Positions 54,267 through 62,468 of a stretch of DNA of 64,000 bases are shown piece after piece. This stretch comes from BJGV01 sp964194745 (lineage in GTDB: Bacteria; Pseudomonadota; Gammaproteobacteria; Burkholderiales; Nitrosomonadaceae). Made by a program: the position numbers and the translations under genes. Within the stretch, counting starts at the first letter, position 1, and each line of letters starts with the position of its first letter. The stretch is from the NCBI GenBank assembly GCA_965248035.1, contig OZ252054.1, positions 1,674,001 through 1,738,000 of the forward strand, given 5' to 3'. The notes beneath the pieces were generated by a model. That model was not told the DNA's origin, did no database searches, and saw only the letters and a program-made list of their open reading frames with translations.

Positions 54267-55076
54267 TTAAAGCCGATTGTTTAGAATGACCTTGTTTTGG
54301 TTGTTCCAGATCACATCTGTCAGGTTGGAGTAGCGAGTGATGATCTGCGCTGCAACCCCACCAGCAAACAGACCAGACCAACCCAGAATCACGAAGCCCC
54401 AATGTAGCGGTGCACTGAAGAGTTCTTCCATGAACCAGAAGGCATGACCCCATTCGTTAAGACCAACGTTTGGCAGAATCATCAGCGGCCCAGCAATCGC
54501 GAAAACCAAAGGAAACGATACGCCCCTGCTGTACTGTGGTAAACGGGTTATAGCATACAGATAACTGGCTACCCCACAGCAGATGTACATCGGGAAGGAA
54601 CCATAAAATACGACAACATGACTAGGTGTAAAACTAGTATCGCGTATGATCACTTGGTGCCAGGAGGCATCTTGTTCGGTGAAGAAGCTGCCACCCCAGT
54701 AAACTCCAAAGAGGTAAACCCCCAGCCACATCATCCAGTAGAAATAACGTTTGACTTCCTTCTTCGGATCTAGGTTATCCAGTTGTTCTTTGGTGTCCCG
54801 CGTCTTCCACAGCCAGCCCCAGGTAACCAATGCAAATGTCGGCCATACAACCATATGTACGCGCCACAGACCCATCCAGACTCTTTCAAATTCTGGTTCC
54901 ATCGAGTCCATTCCGTGCGAGTAAGCATAGGTGCGCTGAAACCAAATCCAGAATATTGCTACCCCTAACATGGTAAGCAAGCCAACCCAATACAACTTCG
55001 AGTCATACCACTGTGACCGGTCCCAGCCACCCGACGTTGTGGCTGCCGTCCCAGTCGTTCCATATGTTGTTGCCAT
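54267..55076 (-). CDS. amoC: Ammonia monooxygenase subunit C (singleton copy)
   Basis: The membrane subunit of ammonia monooxygenase, the enzyme that oxidises ammonia to hydroxylamine. The 269-residue protein has about six membrane helices. The copper ligands known from PmoC are present as Asp 136, His 140 and His 153 (DASWH and TPSH). The rest is close to AmoC of Nitrosomonas. There is no amoA or amoB next to it, so this is a lone amoC copy like amoC3 of N. europaea. I start at ATG 55076, 8 nt after GGAGG. An ATG two codons upstream sits too close to the site. Some residues differ from the operon form, for example YICCGVASYL. Confidence 0.95.
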   Translation of the reverse strand: MATTYGTTGTAATTSGGWDRSQWYDSKLYWVGLLTMLGVAIFWIWFQRTYAYSHGMDSMEPEFERVWMGLWRVHMVVWPTFALVTWGWLWKTRDTKEQLDNLDPKKEVKRYFYWMMWLGVYLFGVYWGGSFFTEQDASWHQVIIRDTSFTPSHVVVFYGSFPMYICCGVASYLYAITRLPQYSRGVSFPLVFAIAGPLMILPNVGLNEWGHAFWFMEELFSAPLHWGFVILGWSGLFAGGVAAQIITRYSNLTDVIWNNQNKVILNNRL

Positions 55077-55124
55077 TTTCATTTCCTCCTATTTCAGTAT
55101 TCATTAAAAACAGCCTTATATCGG

Positions 55125-55152
55125 CTTGGAGCTCTAACTTATCGCAAAGTTC
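55125..55152 (-). promoter_or_regulatory. Sigma-E-like promoter of amoC
   Basis: On the minus strand GAACTT (55152-55147) is followed after 16 bp by TCCAAG (55130-55125). This resembles the extracytoplasmic-stress promoter GGAACTT-N16-TCAAA. The amoC3 gene of N. europaea is reported to be under sigma-E control, which fits. Confidence 0.4.
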
Positions 55153-55425
55153 AAACCATTTGAGTACTTAATGAACTAGCTGGTTAAGGTGCCTATGAAA
55201 GGAAAACATAGATAATTAATTACATTCATAAGCTTATACAATAGATTGATAAATACAGTAATACTACATTTTGAAATAGCTGGCTTGAGTGGGAGAGCGC
55301 CGTGGGAACGTTATAAATCAAAAATGCAAACTTTCATTGTAGAAAGATTGGGATATGCTTCGGAAAATTGTGTTCAAAAATTGATCATCAACTTACTGAA
55401 ACATATTTTGTATTCAAACATAAGA

Positions 55426-56160
55426 TTGAGAGAGATATCGCTAATACCCCGGTTTCTAAAACAGGTGATATGGTGTCTATTTTTGTTTGCGTTGACTGGA
55501 TTTGTATTCGCCGACTTGTTATCAGACGCACGACGGGCCCACCGTGCAGGTGATTATCAAGAAGCTGTAAAATTGTTTCGACTTGCTGCAAAAAATGGGG
55601 ATGCAGATGCGAGATATGCTCTTGGTTCAATGTATACATATGGTGAAGGGGTCCTATCAGACTATCAAGAAGCCGTTAAATGGTACCGTTTGGCGGCAGG
55701 TCAAGGGCACAGGGATGCGCAATATACCCTAGGTTTGATATATGGAAGTGGTCAACAAGGATTACCTCAAGACTATCAGGAGGCCGTTAAATGGCATCGC
55801 TTAGCTGCAGCGCAGGGACATAGAGAGGCATCACTCAATCTTGGTGTGATATATGAACGAGGCTATGGCCAGGGCATACCCCAAGACTACCGTGAGGCTG
55901 TGAAATGGTATCGCTTAGCAGCAGAGATGGGTAGCGCAGGTGCGCAAGCTAATCTTGGCATGATGTATATTCGCGGGTTTGGTGTTTCAAGGAATCTTAT
56001 TCGTGCGTATATGTGGCTAGATTTAGCGTCGGCTAAAGGGATAGGTTTAGCACAGCAGGGTCGGGCTGAGGCAACTGAAGAGATGAAACCCTCTCAAATT
56101 TCCAAAGCAAAAAAGATGGCAAAAGATTGTAAATTACGCACTTACAAAAACTGCGATTAG
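55426..56160 (+). CDS. Sel1-repeat protein, exported
   Basis: A protein with four clear Sel1-like repeats and a partial fifth. Each repeat has the pattern YQEAVKWYRLAA..G...A...LG..Y..G.G, about 36-38 residues long. Before them is a hydrophobic stretch (KQVIWCLFLFALTGFVFA) typical of a signal peptide. The frame is open back to 55246. I propose TTG 55426 because it places the signal sequence at the N-terminus. The ribosome site is poor, so the start is uncertain and ATG 55324 is an alternative. Such proteins act as scaffolds in protein complexes. It is divergent from amoC and may share its intergenic region. Confidence 0.8.
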   Translation: MREISLIPRFLKQVIWCLFLFALTGFVFADLLSDARRAHRAGDYQEAVKLFRLAAKNGDADARYALGSMYTYGEGVLSDYQEAVKWYRLAAGQGHRDAQYTLGLIYGSGQQGLPQDYQEAVKWHRLAAAQGHREASLNLGVIYERGYGQGIPQDYREAVKWYRLAAEMGSAGAQANLGMMYIRGFGVSRNLIRAYMWLDLASAKGIGLAQQGRAEATEEMKPSQISKAKKMAKDCKLRTYKNCD

Positions 56161-56276
56161 AACATGGGATGTCGTATTATCCACTGCATATTAACTTAGT
56201 TGTGGATGTGCTTACTTATAGCTGTGTTATCTTTTTTTATTTAGATTGATCTTTTGCCACGTAGTTGTGTTTCTGC

Positions 56277-56741
56277 CTATTTTTCATCGCTGTGCTCGGT
56301 TGGTTTGATGGTAAGGACGGCGCAAGGGGCATGTCTGACAACATATTCTGCGACACTTCCAAGGGAAAATCGATTCCATCCAGTATAGCCGTGTGTTCCA
56401 ACGACAAGTAAATCGGTATTGAGTTCGGTAGCAAAACGGATTATTTCTGGTCCAGCTTCGCCTTCGGTGAAGATAGCATCGGCCTTCACGTTGAAGGAAT
56501 TTGCTAGTTCATTGAGGATGTCTTTTCCTCGCTGCCGAGTTTTCTCAAGATCTTCGTGTTCATGATCATCCTTTTTTTTTGGTTTGTAGGACGGAACACC
56601 TAGTGGTCTTGGGTTAAACACGTGCAGAGCTTTGAGTTCTGCATTGTAAGTTTGTGCCAACAATATTGCATGATAACTAGCGTCTCTAGAGGCTTCTGAA
56701 AAATCTGTGGCCAGAATGATCTTTCGGATGAGTGGATCCAT
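56277..56741 (-). CDS. Universal stress protein (UspA family)
   Basis: A cytoplasmic 154-residue protein of the Usp fold, made under stress or starvation. It starts MDPLIRKIILATDFSEAS. The nucleotide motif G-2x-G-9x-GS is met by GTHG, nine residues, then GS (near residues 120-134), so it is probably of the ATP-binding type. The ATG at 56741 follows AAGGAGA. A reading from 56774 adds 11 residues without support. A Lys/Asp/His-rich insert (KPKKKDDHEHED) lies near residue 60. It is near amoC and the Sel1 gene. Confidence 0.92.
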   Translation of the reverse strand: MDPLIRKIILATDFSEASRDASYHAILLAQTYNAELKALHVFNPRPLGVPSYKPKKKDDHEHEDLEKTRQRGKDILNELANSFNVKADAIFTEGEAGPEIIRFATELNTDLLVVGTHGYTGWNRFSLGSVAEYVVRHAPCAVLTIKPTEHSDEK

Positions 56742-56922
56742 TAAAGTTCTCCTTAGTAAATTACGCGCGCTCAACAGTAATCATAAACGTGAAATTCTAC
56801 ATCCGTCAAATTTTAGGGGCAGGGGACAACCCCAAGTGCTTCAAAAAGATTTACTGCAAAAGCGTCTTAAACACAGTTAGCAACTTCTAGAGTGATCGGT
56901 AAGGTGGCTTACGTGTTTAAAA

Positions 56923-57312
56923 TCAAGTTGCAGTATTGTGGCGAGCTGTTACTTCGATTTCAATTCGCATACGAGGATCAGATAGGCCAGCAGATATCAT
57001 CATTGCTGCGGGTTTAACTTCACCGAAATACTTACGTAGGGTCGGCCAACAATCGGGGAAATCTGCGGCGTTAGGAAGTACGTAGGTAACCCGAACAACG
57101 TTCTGCATACTTGCTCCCACTGTATTAAGAGCCTCCAAAATATTTTTAAGGCATTGTTCAGTTTGCTCTACCAAGTCTTCAGAAATTGTCATCTTGCTAT
57201 AATCAAATCCGGTTGTACCCGAGACGAAAATCCAATTGCCATCTACTACAGCACGCGAATAGCCAATTTCTTGTTCAAACGTGGAGCCTGAGCTTATTAA
57301 TTGTCGCGACAT
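56923..57312 (-). CDS. RidA family protein (YjgF/YER057c/UK114)
   Basis: A small trimeric protein related to RidA, which hydrolyses reactive enamines or imines from PLP enzymes. It has 129 residues. The segment WIFVSGTTGFDYS is near 30-42. The typical C-terminal RIEIEVTARHN is present, but the key Arg context of true RidA (normally in an R-x-x-V-x-V-x-x-LP) differs somewhat here, with VVRVTYVLPNAADFP. It may be a RidA subfamily member. The ATG at 57312 follows GGAGG. Confidence 0.88.
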   Translation of the reverse strand: MSRQLISSGSTFEQEIGYSRAVVDGNWIFVSGTTGFDYSKMTISEDLVEQTEQCLKNILEALNTVGASMQNVVRVTYVLPNAADFPDCWPTLRKYFGEVKPAAMMISAGLSDPRMRIEIEVTARHNTAT

Positions 57313-57421
57313 AGAGTCCTCCATATATTTATGAATTTCATAGATGTTTGGTTATTAGATACCGAATAGATTTAACGAAAAATAATCAAATAACAGGGTC
57401 TTATCGTATTGGTCAAGTGGA

Positions 57422-58471
57422 CTATGTTTTAGCACATTGTTTGTGGAGTCTCTTCCAATAAGTGGTTCCTACAAAACTTGATCCACCAGTGATGGTTGTT
57501 AGCCCAATTATCCGATACACACAGGCTCGTGTAATTTTTACTTGGCGATCTGGGTTTAGCACGCTAGGTGAGTTTTTCAACAGCTTTAGCGTTTCCCCAC
57601 CAAACAAAATTGGCCACATGCAGGCAAGACGCAATCTTATTTCAGATCGTGGGATGGCCATCGTATAATTCCAGCCTTGATCTAGATGTCCTATGGCTTG
57701 CCGAATAAGTTGATTCAGTATAGGCTGAAACGCGGGCCAGGACTCTGGCTGAAGGAGAGAATTCGTAGTTAGTCCAGCGGTTTCCAATAATGAAGCAGGA
57801 ATGTAACATCGTCCACGCCTCATATCCTTCGCCACATCTTTTATGATATTAGTCAGTTGTAGTCCCTTGCCAAAGTGTATACCGACATCACTCATCTGTG
57901 CTACATTCCAGTGTGACAACGTAGGTTGGTGAGCACACATAAGGTTCGTCCAGTATTCTCCCACACATCCAGCAACATAATAGATGTAACGATCAAGTTC
58001 TTCGGGCGTCTCCAGTGGTTTTGGATGCTCAGCAGTGCCATCCTGAAATACTTTCAAGTCCATTTCCATTCCCTTTGTGAGAGTTGTCATGAGATGCCGG
58101 ATACGAACCTGATCAGCAGGTTTACATTCCAGATAGATCCGGAAACAATCTTCTAGCCGTTCAAGAAGAATTCGTTCTGCTGGAAGCGCTTGATGGGAGA
58201 CTAATGCGGCTTGAATAGACTGAACTATTTGCCAGTCTATGGTATCCAGAGTAAAAAGTTTCTGGAAGTCATTCAGATAAGTGATGCGTTTCGACTGTGC
58301 AATCAAGTCAGTATCGGTAATAGTGTCAGCTGCGCGGGCAAAAAGATATGCAAGTCCCACTTGAGTGCGTACAGATGCCGGTAATACTGCAAGGGTAAAA
58401 TAAAACGACCGGGATACTTGGGACAGAAGATTTCGGAGGAGATACGATTTGATAGTGGGAGAAGAGGTCAC
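57422..58471 (-). CDS. Squalene/phytoene synthase family protein
   Basis: A 349-residue head-to-head prenyl synthase. The first Asp-rich motif is DTITDTD at 49-55. The second is NIIKDVAKDMRRGRCY, with Asp 212 and 216. A conserved Tyr/Arg pattern precedes them (SRSFYFTLAVLP near 20-31). It most resembles the squalene synthase branch that supplies squalene for hopanoids, and nitrosomonads make hopanoids. The length and the C-terminal helix are of farnesyl-diphosphate farnesyltransferase form, without a clear membrane anchor. It is 14 bp downstream of metG, on the same strand, though not functionally linked to it. Confidence 0.85.
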   Translation of the reverse strand: MTSSPTIKSYLLRNLLSQVSRSFYFTLAVLPASVRTQVGLAYLFARAADTITDTDLIAQSKRITYLNDFQKLFTLDTIDWQIVQSIQAALVSHQALPAERILLERLEDCFRIYLECKPADQVRIRHLMTTLTKGMEMDLKVFQDGTAEHPKPLETPEELDRYIYYVAGCVGEYWTNLMCAHQPTLSHWNVAQMSDVGIHFGKGLQLTNIIKDVAKDMRRGRCYIPASLLETAGLTTNSLLQPESWPAFQPILNQLIRQAIGHLDQGWNYTMAIPRSEIRLRLACMWPILFGGETLKLLKNSPSVLNPDRQVKITRACVYRIIGLTTITGGSSFVGTTYWKRLHKQCAKT

Positions 58472-58485
58472 TGGTGTTCGCGGAA

Positions 58486-60222
58486 TTATTTACTAGCTTC
58501 AATCATGGCGTCAATTTTTTTTCGGTCAATACGGGCCATCAGATGTTCATAAGGATTAATTTGATGTCCTTGCGGTAAAGTATTCCATAAATCTTTCCAA
58601 TGCAAAGGTTCAACATTCAGAAAAGATTCAGCCTTTTGGGCCAACTCCGGTAAAATTGGTTTAAGAAAAATAGTAAGGATTCTAAAGCATTCAATCGTCA
58701 CACTAGATACCATATGCAAAGCATGTTCTTGTGTTGCATCATCTATATGCTTAGCTTTATCCCACGGTTTTTGCCGATCCCAATATTCGTTTACTTTACC
58801 AGTAAGCACCATCATTGCAGATATGGCTAAGTTATAACGGCGATTTTCCATATGTATTCGAATAAGATCTGCATTTTCCAAAAGTTCATCAACCAATCCA
58901 GCTTTACCAGCTTTACATTGTTCTGGTTCTTGTAAAGATAAAGATTGCAGAGTTACATTAGCTACACTACAAGCAAAATAGTTGACTAAAAAGCCAGCTG
59001 CACGACTGGCAATGTTGACGTATTTTCCCACTAAATCGCTGTTTACCCGAGCTATAAAATCATCGAAATTAAGATCAATATCTTCCATCGTCCCATTTAA
59101 TTTCGCTGCGTAGTAATAACGGAGCCATTCCGGATTCATCCCTTGCTTCAAATAATTTTCCGCAGTAATGAATGTACCGCGTGATTTACTCATTTTTTCA
59201 CCGTTTATGGTAAGAAAGCCATGGGCAAAAATTCTGGTGGGTGTACGGTAGCCAGCATTCTCCAGCATTGCTGGCCAGAACAATGCATGAAAATAGAGGA
59301 TGTCTTTGCCAATAAAGTGATAAAGTTCGGTGGCAGAATTCTTTTCCCAGTATTCGTCAAAGTTAATACCACGTTGATTGCACAAATTCTTGAAACTGCC
59401 CATGTAGCCGATCGGCGCATCTAACCATACATAGAAATACTTACCCGGCGCATCAGGTATTTCAAATCCAAAGTATGGTGCATCGCGTGAAATGTCCCAG
59501 TCAAAGAGGTTGTTTTCCTCAGCTCCTCCTAACCACTCTCGCATTTTGTTAGCAGCTTCAGGTTGCAGGTGATTTTCTTCGTGTGTCCAACGACGTAGAA
59601 AACTTACACAACGGTTATCGGATAGCTTGAAAAAGAAATGCTCAGAAGTTTTCTTTACTAGAGCCGCGCTAGATACTGCAGAATAAGGTTTTTTCAGGTC
59701 TGTAGGAGAATAAGCTGCACCACATATTTCACAGTTATCCCCATACTGATCTTTCGCGCCACATTTTGGGCACTCACCCTTGATGAAGCGATCCGGCAAG
59801 AATATGTTTTTGATTGGATCATAAAATTGTTCAACAGAGTGGGTGGTTATCAGGCTAGGAACAGCAGCCTTTAGCTTTGTATAAATATCTTCCGAGTATT
59901 GACGAGTTTCTGACGAGTGTGTGGTGTAATAATTATCAAATTCGATATGGAAACCTGTGAAATCTCTAAGATGTTCGTTATGCACTCGTTCAATCAGCAC
60001 CTCCGGAGTAATGCCTTCCTTTTCTGCACCTAGCATAATGGGGGTTCCGTGAGTATCATCAGCGCACACAAAATAAATTTCATGCCCATCTTCTTTAGGA
60101 AGACACATTTTCTGGAAGCGCACCCAGATGTCAGTCTGGATATATTCCACAAGATGACCGAGATGGATGCTACCGTTAGCGTAGGGCAGCGCAGAAGTAA
60201 CCAGGATTTTTCGTCCGTTCAT
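58486..60222 (-). CDS. metG: Methionyl-tRNA synthetase
   Basis: Charges tRNA-Met with methionine. It has 578 residues. Class I signatures are HLGH (20-23) and KMSKS (near 343). The zinc-knuckle has two CxxC pairs in CPKCGAKDQYGDNCEIC near residue 150. The C-terminal EMAP-II tRNA-binding extension of E. coli is lacking, as in short-form enzymes. The ATG at 60222 gives MNGRKILVTSALPYANG. A TTG ten codons earlier is less likely. It is divergent from mrp. Confidence 0.97.
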   Translation of the reverse strand: MNGRKILVTSALPYANGSIHLGHLVEYIQTDIWVRFQKMCLPKEDGHEIYFVCADDTHGTPIMLGAEKEGITPEVLIERVHNEHLRDFTGFHIEFDNYYTTHSSETRQYSEDIYTKLKAAVPSLITTHSVEQFYDPIKNIFLPDRFIKGECPKCGAKDQYGDNCEICGAAYSPTDLKKPYSAVSSAALVKKTSEHFFFKLSDNRCVSFLRRWTHEENHLQPEAANKMREWLGGAEENNLFDWDISRDAPYFGFEIPDAPGKYFYVWLDAPIGYMGSFKNLCNQRGINFDEYWEKNSATELYHFIGKDILYFHALFWPAMLENAGYRTPTRIFAHGFLTINGEKMSKSRGTFITAENYLKQGMNPEWLRYYYAAKLNGTMEDIDLNFDDFIARVNSDLVGKYVNIASRAAGFLVNYFACSVANVTLQSLSLQEPEQCKAGKAGLVDELLENADLIRIHMENRRYNLAISAMMVLTGKVNEYWDRQKPWDKAKHIDDATQEHALHMVSSVTIECFRILTIFLKPILPELAQKAESFLNVEPLHWKDLWNTLPQGHQINPYEHLMARIDRKKIDAMIEASK

Positions 60223-60341
60223 TAACTGTTTGTGGAGATCTGATAAATGCAAATTGTAACAAACTGCATGCTTTGCCCCGATATTTGTTAAGATTTAAAA
60301 TTCCTTCGCATATTTACGCACAGAATAAAGGGAAATGAAAA

Positions 60342-61430
60342 GTGGCTATTTCAGAAATACAAGTACAATCCGTTCTCAAGGAGATCATTGATCCAAACAC
60401 TGGCAAGGATTATGTGACCAGCAAAGAAGTAGGTGATATTAGGATAAACACCAATAACGTGTCGCTTGACATTGTATTGGGTTACCCGGCAAAAAGCTTA
60501 ATTGAGAGTATTCGCAGTCAGGTAGTCGAAAAACTTAATACGATTTCAAATATTGGTGTTGTGGACGTCAATATCACTAGCAAAATTGTTTCTCGCAGTG
60601 TGCAGCGTGGAGTGCAGCTCATACCTGGTGTGAAGAATATCGTCGCTGTGGCCTCTGGTAAGGGTGGCGTGGGTAAATCTGCTACAGCAGTCAATCTAGC
60701 GCTTGCGTTGGCTGCAGAAGGTGCCTCAGTAGGAATTTTAGATGCTGATATTTATGGCCCTTCGCAGCCCCAAATGTTGGGCGTTAGTGGTCGTCCCGAA
60801 TCTCTAGATGGCAAACATATGGAGCCGATAAAGGCGCACGGTATCCAGGCCATGTCCATCGGTCTCTTGATTGATGTAGAAACGCCTATGGTATGGCGCG
60901 GTCCAATGGTGACGCAGGCGCTACAACAGTTACTAAGCGATACTCGATGGCGCGATATAGACTATCTGATTGTGGATATGCCTCCTGGTACCGGTGACAT
61001 ACAATTGACGATTGCACAAAAAGTACCGGTCACAGGTGCTATTATAGTTACCACTCCGCAGGATATCGCTTTGCTAGATGCACGTAAAGGACTAAAGATG
61101 TTCGAGAAAGTGGGTATCCCCATTATGGGCATCGTGGAAAACATGAGTATTCACATTTGTTCCAAGTGTGGTTTTAGTGAGCACATTTTTGGAGAGGGTG
61201 GAGGCGAGCAAATGTGCAAGGATTATGATGTTGAATTACTGGGTGCACTACCGCTAGATATCAAAATTCGTGAACAGACCGATTCTGGTGTTCCAACCGT
61301 GGTCGCGGAGCCCGATGGAAGTGTGGCAGAGATTTATCGCAATGTTGCGCGTCGTATTACAGTGAAAGTAGCTGAATTGTCGCAGGATCATTCTTCGTTG
61401 TTCCCAAAAATCGTGATTCAGAATACTTGA
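60342..61430 (+). CDS. apbC: Iron-sulfur cluster carrier protein Mrp/ApbC
   Basis: A P-loop ATPase that carries and transfers Fe-S clusters. It has 362 residues. The N-terminal MIP18/DUF59 domain covers about residues 1-85. The deviant Walker A GKGGVGKS lies near 106, and switch motifs VDMPPGTGD and ENMS follow. The cluster-binding Cys pair is CSKCG near residue 272. The GTG start at 60342 is set by the AAAGGGAAA site. It is divergent from metG, a frequent pairing in proteobacteria. Confidence 0.96.
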   Translation: MAISEIQVQSVLKEIIDPNTGKDYVTSKEVGDIRINTNNVSLDIVLGYPAKSLIESIRSQVVEKLNTISNIGVVDVNITSKIVSRSVQRGVQLIPGVKNIVAVASGKGGVGKSATAVNLALALAAEGASVGILDADIYGPSQPQMLGVSGRPESLDGKHMEPIKAHGIQAMSIGLLIDVETPMVWRGPMVTQALQQLLSDTRWRDIDYLIVDMPPGTGDIQLTIAQKVPVTGAIIVTTPQDIALLDARKGLKMFEKVGIPIMGIVENMSIHICSKCGFSEHIFGEGGGEQMCKDYDVELLGALPLDIKIREQTDSGVPTVVAEPDGSVAEIYRNVARRITVKVAELSQDHSSLFPKIVIQNT

Positions 61431-61511
61431 TGAAGCATATGAAAAGTATGAGCGTCGTGGAAGTAAGACTTGTAGGGTGTATTTGTATTTCATCATTTAT
61501 TTTCATATAAA

Positions 61512-62078
61512 ATGACCATAAAATCAGATAGATGGATCCGCCATATGGCGACAGAGCATGGTATGATTGAGCCTTTCGAGCCAAATCAAATCAAGCATGT
61601 AAATGGCAACAAGATTGTTTCTTACGGCACTTCAAGCTACGGCTACGACACACGTTGTTCGGACGAATTCAAGCTATTTACCAATATAAATTCCACAATT
61701 GTCGATCCAAAGAATTTTGATTCCAATTCCTTTGTTGATGTGAAAAACGGTGTTTGCATCATTCCGCCCAATTCTTTTGCTTTAGCTCGCACCGTAGAGT
61801 ATTTCCGTATTCCACGCAATGTCCTTACAATTTGTCTTGGTAAATCTACCTATGCACGTTGCGGCATTATCGTAAACGTCACCCCCTTTGAACCGGAATG
61901 GGAGGGTTATGTAACTTTAGAATTTTCTAACACCACACCGCTTCCTGCCAAGATTTATGCAAATGAGGGAGTTGCACAGGTAATATTCTTCGAATCCAAT
62001 GAGGTGTGTGAAACATCATACAAAGACCGTGGGGGCAAGTATCAGGGACAGCGAGGCGTGACCCTGCCAAAAATCTAA
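61512..62078 (+). CDS. dcd: dCTP deaminase
   Basis: Deaminates dCTP to dUTP, supplying dTTP synthesis. It has 188 residues. The family signature GTSSYGYDTRCSDEFKLF is near residues 38-56. The active-site Glu is in VTPFEPEWEGYVTLEFSNTT, and GKSTYARCGI is also present. The ATG at 61512 follows TTTTCATATAAA without a strong ribosome site. It follows mrp by 81 bp, an order also known in other betaproteobacteria. Confidence 0.97.
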   Translation: MTIKSDRWIRHMATEHGMIEPFEPNQIKHVNGNKIVSYGTSSYGYDTRCSDEFKLFTNINSTIVDPKNFDSNSFVDVKNGVCIIPPNSFALARTVEYFRIPRNVLTICLGKSTYARCGIIVNVTPFEPEWEGYVTLEFSNTTPLPAKIYANEGVAQVIFFESNEVCETSYKDRGGKYQGQRGVTLPKI

Positions 62079-62307
62079 AATTTAATGTATGGCATGAGGC
62101 ATATCTTGTTTAGTTGTGTGATAAACATAATGAGCGCGAAGATTACACCCTTCATTTTTACAGATAACTACAACCTACTATAAATATGCCAGCATTAAAT
62201 CTCAATATTTTTCAATCCAACTTTTTCGCAATTATATGATTCAGAGTGTTTTTTTCAGAGTTTTCACAGTGAGCTGTTTCATTTTTTGTTTCATCTAAAA
62301 AAAAGAC
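62079..62307. other. AT-rich gap between dcd and the ornithine decarboxylase promoter
   Basis: 229 bp without a gene, rich in T-runs. I see no clear terminator for dcd. The remaining 160 bp before the decarboxylase are taken by a promoter and a leader ORF. Confidence 0.4.
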
Positions 62308-62335
62308 TTGATTCCACTGAAATGCAGTCTATAAT
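62308..62335 (+). promoter_or_regulatory. Promoter of the leader ORF and ornithine decarboxylase
   Basis: TTGATT (62308-62313) and a perfect TATAAT (62330-62335) are 16 bp apart. Transcription would begin near 62342, about 40 nt before the leader ORF. Confidence 0.7.
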
Positions 62336-62380
62336 CCGCCTAATTTTTTGCGATATTGAATTAATGGACAGGAGGTCATC

Positions 62381-62446
62381 ATGCAAAACAAAACAAACTA
62401 TTTCGTTCCAGCTGATCTGGTTAACATTCACATTCCCGTAACGTAG
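62381..62446 (+). CDS. 21-codon leader ORF before ornithine decarboxylase
   Basis: ATG at 62381 follows a near-ideal ribosome site (ACAGGAGGTCATC, 5 nt spacing). The frame codes for 21 residues, beginning MQNKTNYFVPADLV and ending NIHIPVT, with a stop at 62444-62446. It ends 22 bp before the decarboxylase ATG. The frame, the strong ribosome site and the promoter upstream suggest it is translated. It could be a leader peptide that regulates the decarboxylase, or a small protein. I recognise no homologue, and it is not the enterobacterial SpeFL peptide. Confidence 0.6.
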   Translation: MQNKTNYFVPADLVNIHIPVT

Positions 62447-62468
62447 TACCTCTCTAAGGGAGATTCTC

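Noticed and set aside
54202..54453. 83-codon minus-strand frame overlapping the end of amoC
   Set aside because: It runs out of frame through amoC and the terminator; a shadow.
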